DNA of 64,000 bases from Branchinecta lynchi (Eukaryota > Arthropoda > Branchiopoda > Anostraca > Branchinectidae). The translations under genes and the position numbers were made by a program. Location: NCBI GenBank assembly GCA_023053575.1, contig JAKZAP010000007.1:17955304-18019303 (forward strand), read 5' to 3'. Positions 43,600 to 55,078 of this stretch are shown one piece after another (the first letter of the stretch is position 1; each line of letters begins with the position of its first letter). Under the pieces are notes generated by a model, which did not search any database, was not told the DNA's origin, and worked only from the letters and a program-made list of their open reading frames with translations.

Positions 43600-44300
43600 T
43601 ACTAAAGGTTAACTTCAGACATCGAGGTTGACATCGGAAAATAGCACCGAGATGGTCATTGAAATAACCTATCCGAGCCGAAGGCGAGGTTGATATTTTT
43701 AAATGGCCATCGAGGTTGTCATTCCGATATCAAGCGAGATGGAGGTCTGTTAACTGATATTATTATTCGGACAGATATCATCTCTGGACGCTGATATGAC
43801 TTATATCATCCTCTCCGGAGGCTGACATGACTTGTATCATCCTAGGCCGATATGACTCATATCGTACTCTCTGGAGGCTGATATGACTTATATCAATTGC
43901 TCATATCGACTGCTAACTTTCTCTGTGAAGATTATCGTCATATAACTGACCGAGGGTCATAGGAGGATGTGCATTACATAACTGTTCGAAAAAAGTTATT
44001 AAAGGTTAACTTCCGACATCGACGTTGATATCGGAAAATAAAACCGAGGTGGTCATTGAAAATAGCATAGCCGAGCCAAAGGCGGGATAGGTTATGAAAA
44101 ATATCCATTTCAAATGACCATCGAGGTTGTTATTCTAGAGGCTGATATGACTTCATACCATCCTCTCTGGAGGCTGATATGACTTCATATCATTATCTCA
44201 TATCTACCGCTAACTTTCTATGTGGGGGTTGTCGCAATATAACTGACCGTGGATTACAGGATAATATACGTTACATACCTCTTCGGGAAAAGTTATAAAA
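43600..44300. repeat. ~390-bp tandem duplication with nested ~30-bp units in KIFC1 intron 3
   Basis: GTTAACTTC.GACATCGA.GTT, then ATCGGAAAATA, starts at ~43,609 and again at ~44,005. Inside, GGCTGATATGACTTATATCA and related words repeat about every 30 bp (four near 43,790-43,900, two near 44,140-44,190). ATATGACTTATAT is partly palindromic. Confidence 0.7.
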
Positions 44301-44496
44301 CAATAAGAAAGCACACATACAGGAAAAATGCTGTGGCCGCAAAATCTGAGCTTGTACAGGCTTAATCATTATGATACACATTTGGAATCGCGCGTTGATC
44401 AGCGCATAATTGATGAAACAAACGAAAATAAATAGCAAACAAACCAAAAAGAAAATAGGAAAACGGCGTTGGCTCAAACTAATGGTATTCTTTTAG

Positions 44497-44644
44497 GGAG
44501 TCAAAATTAGAGTGTGGATCGCTTAAAGCCAGCTTGAACGGTCGCATTGGAGACCTTGAATTCCAGCTTAGCCAGAAAGAACGACAGTACAACTCCCTCT
44601 CGCAGGACTTCGAAGCACAGAGTCACGAATTGGCGAACTTGAAG
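44497..44644 (+). CDS. KIFC1: Kinesin-14 KIFC1, coding exon 4 (coiled coil)
   Basis: The acceptor is TATTCTTTTAG and the donor TTGAAG|GTGTGT. It reads RESKLECGSLKASLNGRIGD, then EFQLSQKERQYNSLSQDF and QSHELANLK. It is an alpha-helical, coiled-coil-like stalk segment. It starts with the base completing the AG-G arginine codon and ends in phase 0. Confidence 0.9.
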
Positions 44645-44649
44645 GTGTG

Positions 44650-45550
44650 TACAAGATGTCTTGCCACCCTCCCCCCCCCCCCCTCCCCAAACATTCCACT
44701 TTTCTTTTACAGCCCTGTTTGGATAGATACTAATGCACAAATTCCTTAGATCGGGGTTCACTTTTTAAAAGTTCGCCTTTCTTCATATACCTTCCATCGA
44801 CGACGTCATTATGATGTGATCGAAGTCCCTAAATTTAAGCCAAGTCTGCCTGATCCGATTTTTGTGAAGGAATAATGATCTTTCAACGAATTGCATTATT
44901 GTTAATCAAGGCCGTAATGAGTGGGGGGGGGGAGGGTTAGGGGGGTTGACCCCCCCCCCCCCTCCCTCCTAAACATACAAAAATACTAATTTGTGTAGGC
45001 TTTTTCCTCTAATCTGTGTCTTTTCTGTGCGACCCGCAGGCAACTTTAATCTTTACTAGCTAGAGCAACCCAAGAAGACGGCTATTTGATTAGAGCTGAT
45101 ATTGGGTCATTCTCTGTTTCTCTTACACTGTCAGAACACAAAAGGATGCGCGTGTCCGCCATTTGGGCAAGTCGGTTTAATTGATACTCAATGTTTTCTT
45201 TTAAAATAAAACTGAACAGATAACACTTATGATCTTAGCTGTTATGTTATTTCCAACGCCACGCACAAGGTGGTACTCAGGGGGGTAGGGTGTCCACCTC
45301 CCCCCCCCCCTCCTGAAACGAATTCCTGGCTATGGACCCGGTTACCAGGACCATAATATCGGAAAAGTCAGCAGATGCTTTTTCGGCCGTTTGTGTGTGC
45401 TCTTCCTGGCAATGATCGTTATGCATAACATTTTAATGCGTAACCAGGTTCGTATCCAGGAATTTATTTCGGGGGGGGGGGGGGGTGACTTTTCCGATAT
45501 CGTGAATACAACAAAATTAATTCAGCAGATGTTTTCTCGGCGATGCCTGT
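44650..45550. repeat. KIFC1 intron 4 with G/C-run transposon debris
   Basis: Runs of 10-14 G or C occur at ~44,670, 44,925, 44,950, 45,305 and 45,470, next to words such as AATTCCTGGCTATGG and ATCCAGGAATT that look like hAT-type ends. No complete element with a target duplication could be defined. TATCGGAAAAGTCAGCAGAT (~45,357) recurs in reverse form near 56,905. Confidence 0.45.
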
Positions 45551-45564
45551 CTCTTCCTGTATGT

Positions 45565-45612
45565 ATATGGCCCCTGGGCTATTAAATACAGTTATTATTA
45601 TTATTATTAATG
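45565..45612 (+). mobile_element. LINE 3' end with (TTA)n tail
   Basis: ATGGCCCCTGGGCTATTAAA, then TACAG(TTA)n, resembles the 3' terminal block of the intact LINE and the copy at 13,735, with a different simple-repeat tail. Confidence 0.5.
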
Positions 45613-46735
45613 TTTTTATGAGTAACGTTTGAAAAACAAAAACATTATGATGTAGTCACGCGCCTCACGTCCTGCTTGCAGTATACGATGACGCCTTTAA
45701 CTCTGATGCAGTTGGTTACACCAGTCTGAAAAACGCTTTAGCGAAACTGTACGACCGTGGCAACTGTATGATCGTGGCAACTGTAGCTAATCGTATTCCT
45801 GGATGTTTGTGTTTTTAGGGCCAGATAGGTCAGCAGTTAAATAAGATAGAAGAATTATATAATGATTTTCGCCTGGTTTGACTAAGGCAAACAGCGTAAA
45901 GCCAGAAGACATCGTCGAAGCAGCATGATATCTGACCAAACGCGTCTGCCCGTCTCTCTGCTATCACATTAACTTTTAAATGGCTTTAGATATTTGGTGA
46001 AACCTTCGGGACAATATTAAGGGCACGTTCTTAAAGAACACCTGAATGAACAGTACCAAGTATCATCCCTATCTGTATGACTTCCATTAACATTGCCTGC
46101 ATAAAACCCAATCAAAATAAGCTATGATTTTTGCTCCATTTTGCATCTGTTCTTATTTCAGTACCGAGCAATTTTAGAAATGAACAAGTGTCTCCAATCA
46201 ACCCTTCTTCTGGAATATTTTTTAACCAGTTAAGCCCAAACGTATATCTAGAAGAAATTCTGATACGATCCGGCCAGCGCTGTACAAGGTTTGAATTAAT
46301 TGCGCTTTTTGTCTTGCATGTGCAAACCTCCAGAAACGACCATCCCTATTTTGAAAACGTCACGCTCAGGAGAAGACTGCTCTCCGTGACCATGTCTCTA
46401 AATGCATTCTCCATGGTGTGTTCAAGTATGGTTTCATTGTTCACGTGTCCTTTAAAGAACCTGTCTAACGTATAATATTAATGCAAGCTACTTCGTAATC
46501 CATATATTTCTAAACCCGAAGACACTAATTCCTTATGGTACATTCTAACCCCTCTCAGAAAACCACGCTGATTTTCTCACTCGCCGTGTTTTGCTACCTT
46601 CGATGTGTATCACGCTGACAACGGGTGTTCGTGAGAAGTTTTTCCATCAGAAAAGCCGGTTATGTAAATTGTTCCCCTTCTTCGCTTTAAGTCAACGGGT
46701 CTCGGAAAAGGCTTAAAACAGCCAAAACTTTAGGT
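45613..46735. other. KIFC1 intron 4, nothing assignable
   Basis: A decayed minus-strand frame at ~46,475-46,130 (FFKGHVNNETILEHTMENAF; then, after a shift, RWPDRIRISSRYTFG) looks like part of an old mobile-element protein, but I cannot name it. Confidence 0.25.
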
Positions 46736-46737
46736 TA

Positions 46738-47572
46738 TTTGAGTTCAGTTCAGTTCAATTTTATTAAATTGAAAAGAAAGGAACAAAATAAATTTCGACC
46801 CCGACAAAGCTCCATGGCCCGTTACATAGGGGTTAATACCACAATAATTAACAAATGAACGAGTCTCTTAACTACTACAATAAAATAAAAAGAGAATAAT
46901 TGAAGAATTTGTTTTATTTTTAATTACCGCTCCATCCTCGGAAGTTCAACTCCAGGTCCACGCCGATCTCCCACAATCACTGATTTTCAATAAATAAAAT
47001 AAAATAAAAAAAATACTCAAGCCTGGCATCCAGGGATGTCGCCCTACCCTCATTATTGATCTTACCTATTTCAAAAGACAATATATATTCCCGAATGTAT
47101 TTATTCTTTATCAACCAAAAATGTTTTTAGCTGGGTCTTAAAGGTGCCAAACGACTGAATGCTACGGACATTATCGGGGAGACTGTTCCATACTTTGCTG
47201 CATGCAGTACGAGGATTGAAATCTGATCTCACAGTCTTGGTTATGGGTAATTGTAGGTGGTCCTTGTTGCGTAGATCATGAGAGCTCCTTGACTCAACGA
47301 AATCGGGAAAGAAAGAACTGAAGCAGCGAGGCAGATGACCATGAAGATATTTGAAAATCATCGATGAGCACGAGACGACATAGAGTGCGTAGGTATTCAT
47401 GAGCGATTTTGGACGTCCTTTGTTAGCTTCGTAGATTAACTGGCGAGCCTTTTGATGGATTACTTTAATTGGATGGAGCAGAGACTGGAAAGTAGACATC
47501 CAAATCAAGTTGCAGTAAGTTAAATAGGAATCGAGTTGCAGTAAGTTAAATAGGAAAGAGGAAAGCACAGCC
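46738..47572 (-). pseudogene. CR1/L2-like LINE ORF2 C-terminal fragment with (AACTG)n tail
   Basis: The minus-strand frame 47568-47101 reads SYLTYCNLIWMSTFQSLLHP, HQKARQLIYEA, HDLRNKDHLQLP and ACSKVWNSLPDNVRSIQSFG. This is the usual end of CR1/L2 ORF2. A 3' UTR with GGGCCATGGAGCTTTGTCGG ends in TTGAACTGAACTGAACTCAA at ~46,740. The 5' edge carries a ~25-bp direct duplication (TCCTATTTAACTTACTGCAA) that repeats the same residues. Confidence 0.8.
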
Positions 47573-47775
47573 TAGTTTAAAGTATTAAAATATTTTAATT
47601 ACTGTAAGTTGATGAGAAAATAGTGCGAGGGGTCCTTTAAGCATACTCTATATCTCACCATTTAGGGGTTGACTCGTACATTTTGGGATGGAATCGGTTC
47701 TCCGACTCAGCTCATTGGAAGGTTGGTCGGGACTATGTGCTCGCATTAGCTTACTAATCCCGTTACGGTATTTAG

Positions 47776-47985
47776 AGAACCGTCGCCGACCTGGCAACCG
47801 CAAACTCCACATCTGAGGCCCGCATTAATGGTCTTCAGGCAGAACTAGAGGCCGAGAGGGCAATTACTAGATGCCTCTCCGAAGCAAAAGCTAAGCTGGA
47901 AGAGCAGACCGTAGATCTGCTGTCTAAGCTAAGGGCTGGAGAGGTCGCAAGGCGGAAACTCCATTGCCAAGTGCAAGATTTGAAG
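47776..47985 (+). CDS. KIFC1: Kinesin-14 KIFC1, coding exon 5 (coiled coil to neck)
   Basis: The acceptor is GGTATTTAG and the donor TTGAAG|GTAAGA. It has 70 codons, phase 0 on both sides. The peptide includes RTVADLATANSTSEARINGL, QAELEAERAI and EEQTVDLLSKLRAGEVARRK, ending LHCQVQDLK. It is the distal coiled coil and neck. The closing LHxxxQxLK directly before GNIRVFCR is conserved in kinesin-14 proteins. Confidence 0.92.
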
Positions 47986-48237
47986 GTAAGAATGTCTTTT
48001 TGTTTGTCAGAAATACCGAAAGACCGTACAATCTTTTTTTTTTGTCATCCCTCCTCCTCTCAGTAACACAGGTGTGGCACCCACTGTCTCATTTTTTACT
48101 TAAAATCCTTACTTCTTTACTGGATGTTTGAAATCTTAAATTAGCCTTAGCCTTAGTCTACTTCTTACACTAACTAAACTTTCTTAAAGACAGTTATTCG
48201 AAACATTATTGTAAGTTGACATAATAATAGCTAAACT

Positions 48238-49806
48238 AACAAGAGCTAGAAGCTCATATGGCACTTGTAAGTTCTGTCAGAGGATGAAAGCGGAAATTTG
48301 TCAATTAGTAGGTTTATTGTAACCTTGTGTAATCAAGACCCTTGAGGAACAAGTGATCACGAGCTCTTGGTGATCATTAAATGTATCGTTTGGTCGAAAG
48401 TAATTTTGTTTTTTTACTTTGACGGTCCTTTAAGAGGGCTAAGAATTTCAGTCTTTTACTTTTCGGTTAGGAGCCGCACTTAAAGGGCGCTAGAAATTCA
48501 TTGGTAAGAAAAAACCCTAAGGCACATCATGGGCCCTTGGTATCATGCAAATATATAGTTTGCGCAAAAGTTTACTTTTCTGTGTTGTGTGGTTAAGATA
48601 AGGACTTTAAGGAATTTATTTGTAAACAAAACCCTTGAGGCAAAAATTATCATGGGCCCTTTGAGATAATGAAATGTATCTTTTGGTCAAAATTGTTTCT
48701 TTCACCTTACGGTTAGGAAGCGCACTTTAGGGACGCTAAAAAGTGGTTTATAACCAAAACTCTCAGGCAGAAATGATCATGGGTCATTGGGGATCATGAA
48801 AACGTATCGTTTGCACAAAACCTTTTTGTTTGCCCTTTGCGGTTATAATGTGCACTTTAAGTGGGTCCAGTCGGGGAACTGACTATTTCCAAGTTAGTCT
48901 GATCGGGTCCCTGATACGCTCGCGAAGTTTCGTCGTCCTAGCCCAGCTGGAAGTACCTTAACTCCCGAATTCATGACCCCCCCCCCCAGTGCCTGGACCC
49001 AGTATGGTTCTGTATATGATATATCTAGGTTTGCTTCTTTCAAGGGCTTTTTCTTGTTATTTCGTCTCCATCATTCCTCCATTCTAAGCGTATCACAAGA
49101 TCTCCTCCCCCCCCCCCTCCGTTGATCGGATCGGGTCCGATCTTTCCAAATCTTAAGTTTCATTAAGATCTGGTCACCCGTTCGGAAGCTATACACACCT
49201 CAAGACTAGGGATTCCCCCTCCCGCCCACTCCCCCATCGGCGATCGGATTGGGAAGATGACTATTTCCTAGTTAACCTGGTCGGTTCCCTGATATGCCTC
49301 CCAAGTTTCATCGTCCTAGCCCACCTGGAAGTACCTTAACTCCGGATCACCGGAATTCCGGAACTCCCCCCACAGTGCCCGAATCCGCCGGTTCTCCCAC
49401 TGATGTACCTGAAGCTTGTGCTTGTCTTCCTACCAAGTTTCACCCCGATCGCTCCACTGTAAGCGTGTCAGAAGATTTCCAGTCCCCACTCCGACTCACC
49501 CTATATTCATTGGATCTGGTCCGGACTTTGAATTCTCATTAAGATTCATTTTCATTAATATCCGATCATCCGTTCGAAAGTTATGTATGCCACTAAATTC
49601 CGGATTCCTCCACACCCCCCCCCCCCCCCCTTCGTCCCCCACGATGGTCGGATGGGGCAAGTGGCTAGTTCCAAGTTAATATGGTCGGATATGTCAAGTT
49701 TCATCGTCCTAGCACATCTGGAAGTACCCTAATCGTGGGACCGACCGGCAAACCGACGGAATTGTGACCGGTATATGGCACTTCGCCGGAGTGCCAGTGC
49801 CATAAA
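48238..49806 (+). mobile_element. Full-length copy of the 140-bp-unit family, ~1.57 kb
   Basis: The left end is AACAAGAGCTAGAAGCTCAT, then ATGGCACTTGTA. Next come about four AT-rich ~130-bp units (48,345-48,850: AACCCTTGAGG, ATCATGGGCCC, AATGTATCGTTTG). GC-rich AAGTTTCATC units follow (48,890-49,740). It closes with GACCGACCGGCAAACCGACG, CCGGTATATGGCACTT and GTGCCATAAAAA. It is the best reference copy because both termini and both unit types are present in order. No protein is encoded. It lies in KIFC1 intron 5, sense orientation. Confidence 0.82.
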
Positions 49807-50081
49807 AATCTCAACCCACAACGAAAGAGGCCCTTCAGCCAAAGGGTACCTCGACTGTGGTGGCAAACACAAATACAACAAAAAACCAGACTCAGTTGTG
49901 ACCAGACCACTGGCAAACTAGTGTTTTCGCAAACAGAAAATACCGCAACGAAACACAATTGACTATTTTTCATTCATTCATTCATTTATTCATACTACAC
50001 AAACTAATAACAGAAGTATCTGGCAAGAGACAAGATCCCCTGAAGCTATCTTTCTTTTCATATTGTTCTCTCTTGCTTTAG

Positions 50082-50199
50082 GGAAACATTCGTGTTTTCT
50101 GCCGAGTTCGGCCAGTCATTCCGAGCGACAAGATGAAGTCAACTGAAATAAATCATTTGCAGTTCGAAGATTCCACGAAGATAGTACTTACCATGAGAG
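50082..50199 (+). CDS. KIFC1: Kinesin-14 KIFC1, coding exon 6 (start of motor domain)
   Basis: The acceptor is TCTTGCTTTAG and the donor ATGAGAG|GTAAGT. It reads GNIRVFCRVRPVIPSDKMKS and then HLQFEDSTKIVLTMR. GNIRVFCRVRP is the invariant first strand of the kinesin-14 motor, including the RVRP nucleotide-pocket residues. It ends with one base of an aspartate codon. Confidence 0.97.
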
Positions 50200-50349
50200 G
50201 TAAGTATTTTACACCAGAAGTTAGGTGCGGTTCAAGCGATGACTTCGACACTAGAGGTCGTACACCAAGAACAGAATACGCCAATAGAACCTCCGTATTT
50301 GGTCCACTACAGCGACTATGGACAAAACTGAGCTGAGCTAGAGGTACTT

Positions 50350-50640
50350 GCTGAGCTTTCAATCAATCAATAATTTTATTAACCCATATGGAAACGGCAC
50401 AGAACGTGGCACGGAGTATATGAAAAACAATAAAGGAAAGAAAAAGAAAAAGATACGACTAAACTAAACAAAATGACCATACTATAATACGGATGGCACC
50501 TGTCTAGAGAAGAGTCAAACTCGGCACGGCGTTGGGCCACAGGCACAAAGGGATCAGTAACGCCCATGGGGGAAGGGCGAGTTGGCCAGTTGTTCTACAT
50601 ACTTGCAGAACAATTTACGAATTGTGCTCAAATCAGTTAT
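50350..50640 (-). mobile_element. Probable LINE 3' end with (ATTG)n tail
   Basis: On the minus strand the sequence ends in AATTATTGATTGATTGAAAG, a simple-repeat tail like those of the other LINE ends here. It is preceded by a UTR-like stretch with TTTGTGCCTGTGGCCCAACG. No ORF2 motif is visible, so the assignment rests on the tail. Confidence 0.4.
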
Positions 50641-51570
50641 GCTGAATAACTTCCAAAAAGGAGATAGGGCTTGAATGTGGGGGGTTGTTTAAGCGTTGTA
50701 AAGTCTATACCCAAAATATGTCAACTACAACGGGTTTTGAGTTGATGCCAAAATACTCTTCGCGGATGCGCATATTAAAGGAAAAAGGGCAGCAGGCATG
50801 CTGACCCGGTCTGCAGCTTGTGACGGCACAATTGTAGACAACCTTCCTAGGCTTTACTGCGATATAGCTGTTTGTAGAAGTAATGAATTGCGATGTTCCG
50901 CGTTGCATGATCGGATTACAGATATAGGGAGACGTAGGTTCTGGTGCTTATTTGTTCTTGGGATCGTGTTCGACACACGGATGCGCCGCTTGAACAGATA
51001 CAATTCTTGAGGATGTCTGCCAGTAGTATGGATATTTTGTAATTACTGTTTTGGATATGCGTTAGGGTTTCAGATGGTTGCAAAGCTAAGAGCAAGTCTT
51101 ATATGAGAGGATTAGGGAGGTGAAATTCTCGGGATTCGAGATATGTTCCATCGATTCTACCTCTGGTCTGGATAATATAATAGTATGAACCGCAGGAGGA
51201 GCCAAGCGTCAGTTGCTTCGCGACATGAGATGCTGGAGCCACAGATAGAACAACATAAAGAAATGTGAAGGAGGACCTGGTATGTAAACGAAACAGAGAA
51301 GCATACCATTGAACAAAATAAAGGACAAAGAACTTCATCACAATCTATTTACGTGGCAGAGCAAACGACAAGGACTCTAAAAGCTTAGCCTAAAATTTCC
51401 TAGTGTCCGATCTAAGCACTAGGTCTGACAGAAAGTGAACTTCTGAAGCTACTGGGGAAAGCCCGATGAAAATTTGTCTCAAAATAGTACTATGAAGTAG
51501 TACGAAAAAGTTGCGTGCAGTACTAAAGATGCTACTACATGCTTCTACTTCAAGGCTACCGTGTTACTGC

Positions 51571-53879
51571 CAGGGGCGTAGCGAGGGGGGGTGAGACCCC
51601 CCCCCCAATGTTGCACGAACCGTCGGCACACGGGCGAAGCGCCGTCACTTGTTCCGTTATAGTTTATGGAATTTGTTTTGTATATTTACATACTGTTACG
51701 TTTTCCATACGTGTTTCTGCAATGCAGTTCTGTTTACGCATACTCTAAAGGACAGGAGATTCAAGAAAAAGTTCGATATAGAAGTTTCACTTCTGACCTC
51801 AGATTTTGCATTGCCGCGAACACGACGCTATGCATGCAGTGAAATAAAACTATGTTGTCGCTATACGACACGAAATCTCGCTCGCATTCAATGGTAGCAC
51901 TGGTAGCAGATGTATCAGTACAAAAGTTATTGCAAAGATTATTTGAATAATCTTCGAGTTATGTGCGAGTATTAAGACAGATCGACATACTATATTTTGC
52001 ATTAGGGTAAATTCTGACACGATTAGAACGAATGAGAAATGGGATAAAAGGCCCGCGTTGTGTGGCATTGACAAAAACTTTGCCTTTGTATAATTGCCTT
52101 TAGAATTCCTGTTGTTATACTAGAATAGTCCAGTCTTCATCCTTTCAGAGAAGCTAAGACCTTCTTAGCATCTCGGCTATTTATTGATCTATTATTATTC
52201 AATTAGAGTCGTCTTGAAAAAAATAAGACCAAAGGTTTCGATGGGATCCCAAAAATCTAATATTTCATCCAGACAACTGGGTCTTGTCTTCGCCAGGCTA
52301 GTCGTCCGAGAAAACCCAGTTCAGATATTCTATCTACCTATCTATCTATACCTCTATAAGCCATATCTATTTTGACGATCTATTTTGGCTCTATAAGCCA
52401 TACCTATTTTGACCAGACTGACCGAAACTTCCAGCTTTACTTATGCCAAATTTCCGGTTTCGGCCGAATTCCAAGCGAAGTACTTGTCCAGCAAAAAAGA
52501 AAATTCAGAATCGAATTCCCGTATCTCCTTATCCCTATAAAGAACATCTAATCGATTTCAAATAAAACTTTAGCTTTAAAAAAACGGTTAACCGGATTCC
52601 GGACGAAATATATGTCCGGTAATAAAATGATTTCATATACAGACTCTGCGTCTCTTCTTCCGCCTAAATCTGTCATCTAATCACCTTCAAATAAAACTTA
52701 TTACTTTTTACAATTTTTTCGGTTTTGGCTGGATTCCGGTCGAATTAGTTGTCCGGTAGAAAATCCTTTTCACAGAATTGTTTGGCATGTCTACTTGCCC
52801 TTAAATCGAACATTCAATCAACTTCAGATCAAACTTTTACTTTTAACCAACTTTCCGGTTTTTGCCTGTCGTGTTCGGCATGTCTCCTTACCCCTAAATC
52901 AAACATTTAATCAACTTCAAATGAAACTTTTACTTTTAACCAACTTTCCAGTTTTTGCCGGATTCCGGGCCAACTATTTGTCGGACGAGAAAATGTTTTG
53001 CTTATTCGTGTTCAGCATTTCTCCTTACCTGATAATGGACTATCACATTAGCTGCTTACAAATATTTTGTTTGCCCGTTAATTTCAACCCCCTCCCCCAA
53101 ACCTAAATGTAGGGCTACAGAGCCCATCTACGAACTTGACCTTACCCTTGACCCAAAGAGTCCTCACACCAAGTTTCATCAAAATGTCTCATTCCCTTCG
53201 AGAGTTACCGTGCTAACAGACGGACAGACGGACAACTTTTACGATGTCATAGGTATCCCTCCACTTACGTTTTGGGATCCCAACAACGACTGATATGGCC
53301 GTCACTGTAAAATGTATCTTTCATTTTTGTCTGCGGCAGGGTTCTCTCATAACGAACGGCCTGGTTCGTGGTATTAAAGGACCCCTCTTGCTTTTCACTG
53401 TTTTCACACACCCAGTTAAGACGTGCGTGGTCTATTGACCTCTGAAATCTGCTTCTTAACAAAATCTATGTTTGTCGCTTTATTTAAATTTTTCGCTTTT
53501 CAGATCTAGCCGAGATTTTGAGGGTTTGCCAGACAATAACTTGTGCGCATTAGAGCGCCGTTGTTGTCAGGCGTGGCAAAACAGGATTTTTCTCCCATTT
53601 CTATACACTTAACACACAAATTTTAATTTGTTGCTCAAAAAATCAAACATTTTCTAACAAAGCCTGACCAGAGTCAACAGGCGCTAACAAGAGAATCCCT
53701 AATTTCGAAAGGAAAGTATGAGTATTTAAAAAAAAAAAAACATTTCCTGGCCATTTTATCGTGAAAAAGCCATTTCTAGTAAGAGACACAATTTACGACA
53801 CCCCACTGTCGGCACAACGCCGCTCCTCACCCCCCCCCCCCCCCCCCCCCCCACCAGAGAAGAGCTAGCTACGCCCCTG
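51571..53879. mobile_element. Non-autonomous hAT-type element, 2.31 kb, perfect 8-bp duplication
   Basis: The ends are CAGGGGCGTAGC and GCTACGCCCCTG. The duplication GTTACTGC stands at 51563-51570 and 53880-53887, and the unoccupied GTTACTGC site is seen at ~42,810. G and C runs lie at both ends (51,586 and 53,830). There is no transposase. It contains the GGATCC-ended element at 52.2-53.3 kb. Confidence 0.92.
52204..53286 (+). mobile_element. GGATCC-ended family, fullest copy, with five ~120-bp internal units
   Basis: It starts CGATGGGATCCCAAAAATCT and ends CTTACGTTTTGGGATCCCAA. Five imperfect units between ~52,440 and 53,060 carry TTTCCGGTTTT, GGATTCCGG, GAACTA, GTCCGG.GAGAAAAT and TTCAGCAT. 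The 3' block holds CACACCAAGTTTCATCAAAA and GACGGACAGACGGAC before the terminal palindrome. No protein is encoded. Confidence 0.78.
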
Positions 53880-54481
53880 GTTACTGCATACTACTATATG
53901 TTACTATGAGCAAGACTGGATGCTACTATGGCAAGACAGGATGCTACTGGATACTACTACATAAGATTGGACCAGTCTGAGGCACACTAAATGATAGTGT
54001 TCTTTGCTATTACATAGCATTACATGCAACGTTTTCGTACTACTACCATATTACTACGCAGGCTAAAAAAAATTCATCGGGAAGGGCTGCTGGAGTCTTT
54101 CAGTAGAGGTATACTTCTTAGAACAGTTGCCATTGCATCCACTCGTTGTGATAAAAGTAAAACACTCTTTAGTCAGAGCAGTTCCATAAGTGCTACGTAG
54201 AACTTCTGAACTAATGTACTGATTCGTATTGTTTCACTGTTCAAAGTTAAATAACTGTTTTTTATTGTTATTTTTTTTTCTACCTGTTTCCCCTATCCTG
54301 CTCGGAGACAGTTCTTAATGTTTTCTTACATTTGTTTCAGATGGTTTCCTTAAAGTGCATTAGCTAATTTGTTATCTGTGTTTATCAATTTTTGATGATT
54401 CGTAAACTGTCTTCGACTCTTCTAGCTTTAAGTTATTTGGTTAGTAAAGTTGACAAGTTTGTTTATGTTGTGTTGCTTTAG

Positions 54482-54612
54482 ATGACGGAAACGAGTCTGC
54501 TATTGGGAAGTTGAGGAACCAGAAGAGCCGCTATGATTTTGCTTATGACAAGGTGTTCGGGCCCAGACACACTCAGTCGGACATTTTCGAGGAGCTCTCG
54601 CAGCTGGTTCAG
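54482..54612 (+). CDS. KIFC1: Kinesin-14 KIFC1, coding exon 7 (motor domain)
   Basis: The acceptor is TGTTGCTTTAG and the donor GTTCAG|GTAATT. It encodes DDGNESAIGKLRNQKSRYDF, then AYDKVFGPRHTQSDIFEELS and QLVQ. The F.(F/Y)D.VF.P...Q...FEE...LVQ pattern is the motor's second conserved block. The exon starts with two bases completing GAT and ends in phase 0. Confidence 0.96.
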
Positions 54613-54717
54613 GTAATTGTTTTTGTAGAGGAATAAAATAAGGAATCATATTGCTTGTAAAAACTATTTGCTGACATTCTGTATGTGGTACTTTACTTTA
54701 ACAATAATCTTTTATTT

Positions 54718-55078
54718 GACAGTGAAAAACGGATACGTCAGCTACATTTTATTAGAGCTACATTTCTAAAGAAAGGGTAGAGAAAAATCTCTACTCTTTT
54801 GACAACCCAATCGAGCAGCAAAAACAGCAGCTGTGTCCAAAATGAAATCACAGCACCACCTTTAACTCCAAGCAGTTTTCAGGGAGAAATTCACAAATTC
54901 AGATATTTAAGAAAAAATCTTTAGTTATTTTTCCAAGTTCATTTTCCCGCTTGAGCCTGAAGAGGACCTGTGCCAAGAAGAACTGAAATCTAGATTTATT
55001 AAATTGTAGCTGACGAATCCATTTTGCACTGTCAAATATGATTCGCACTTCACAGTCAGCTTGGGATGAAGGAATATT
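54718..55078. mobile_element. CGTCAGCT foldback element, shortened left arm
   Basis: The left arm AACGGATACGTCAGCTACAT is short. The centre has GACAACCCAATCGAGCAGCA. The right arm is complete in reverse: GCCTGAAGAGGACC, AGCTGACGAATCC and TCACAGTCAGCTTGGGATGA. It sits in KIFC1 intron 7. Confidence 0.72.

Larger units (their letters stand above)
51462..54081. mobile_element. TACT-rich MITE carrying a hAT insertion
   Basis: The ends CCCGATGAAAATTT (51462) and AATTCATCGGG (54081) match the uninterrupted copy at 42678-42991. Left interior 51,480-51,562 and right interior 53,880-54,065 together equal that copy. The 2.3 kb between them is the hAT element. Confidence 0.82.

Noticed and set aside
46131..46475. 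Plus-strand 114-codon frame as a gene
   Set aside because: The opposite strand carries a more protein-like but frameshifted mobile-element-like frame. Neither could be identified or supported by splice sites.
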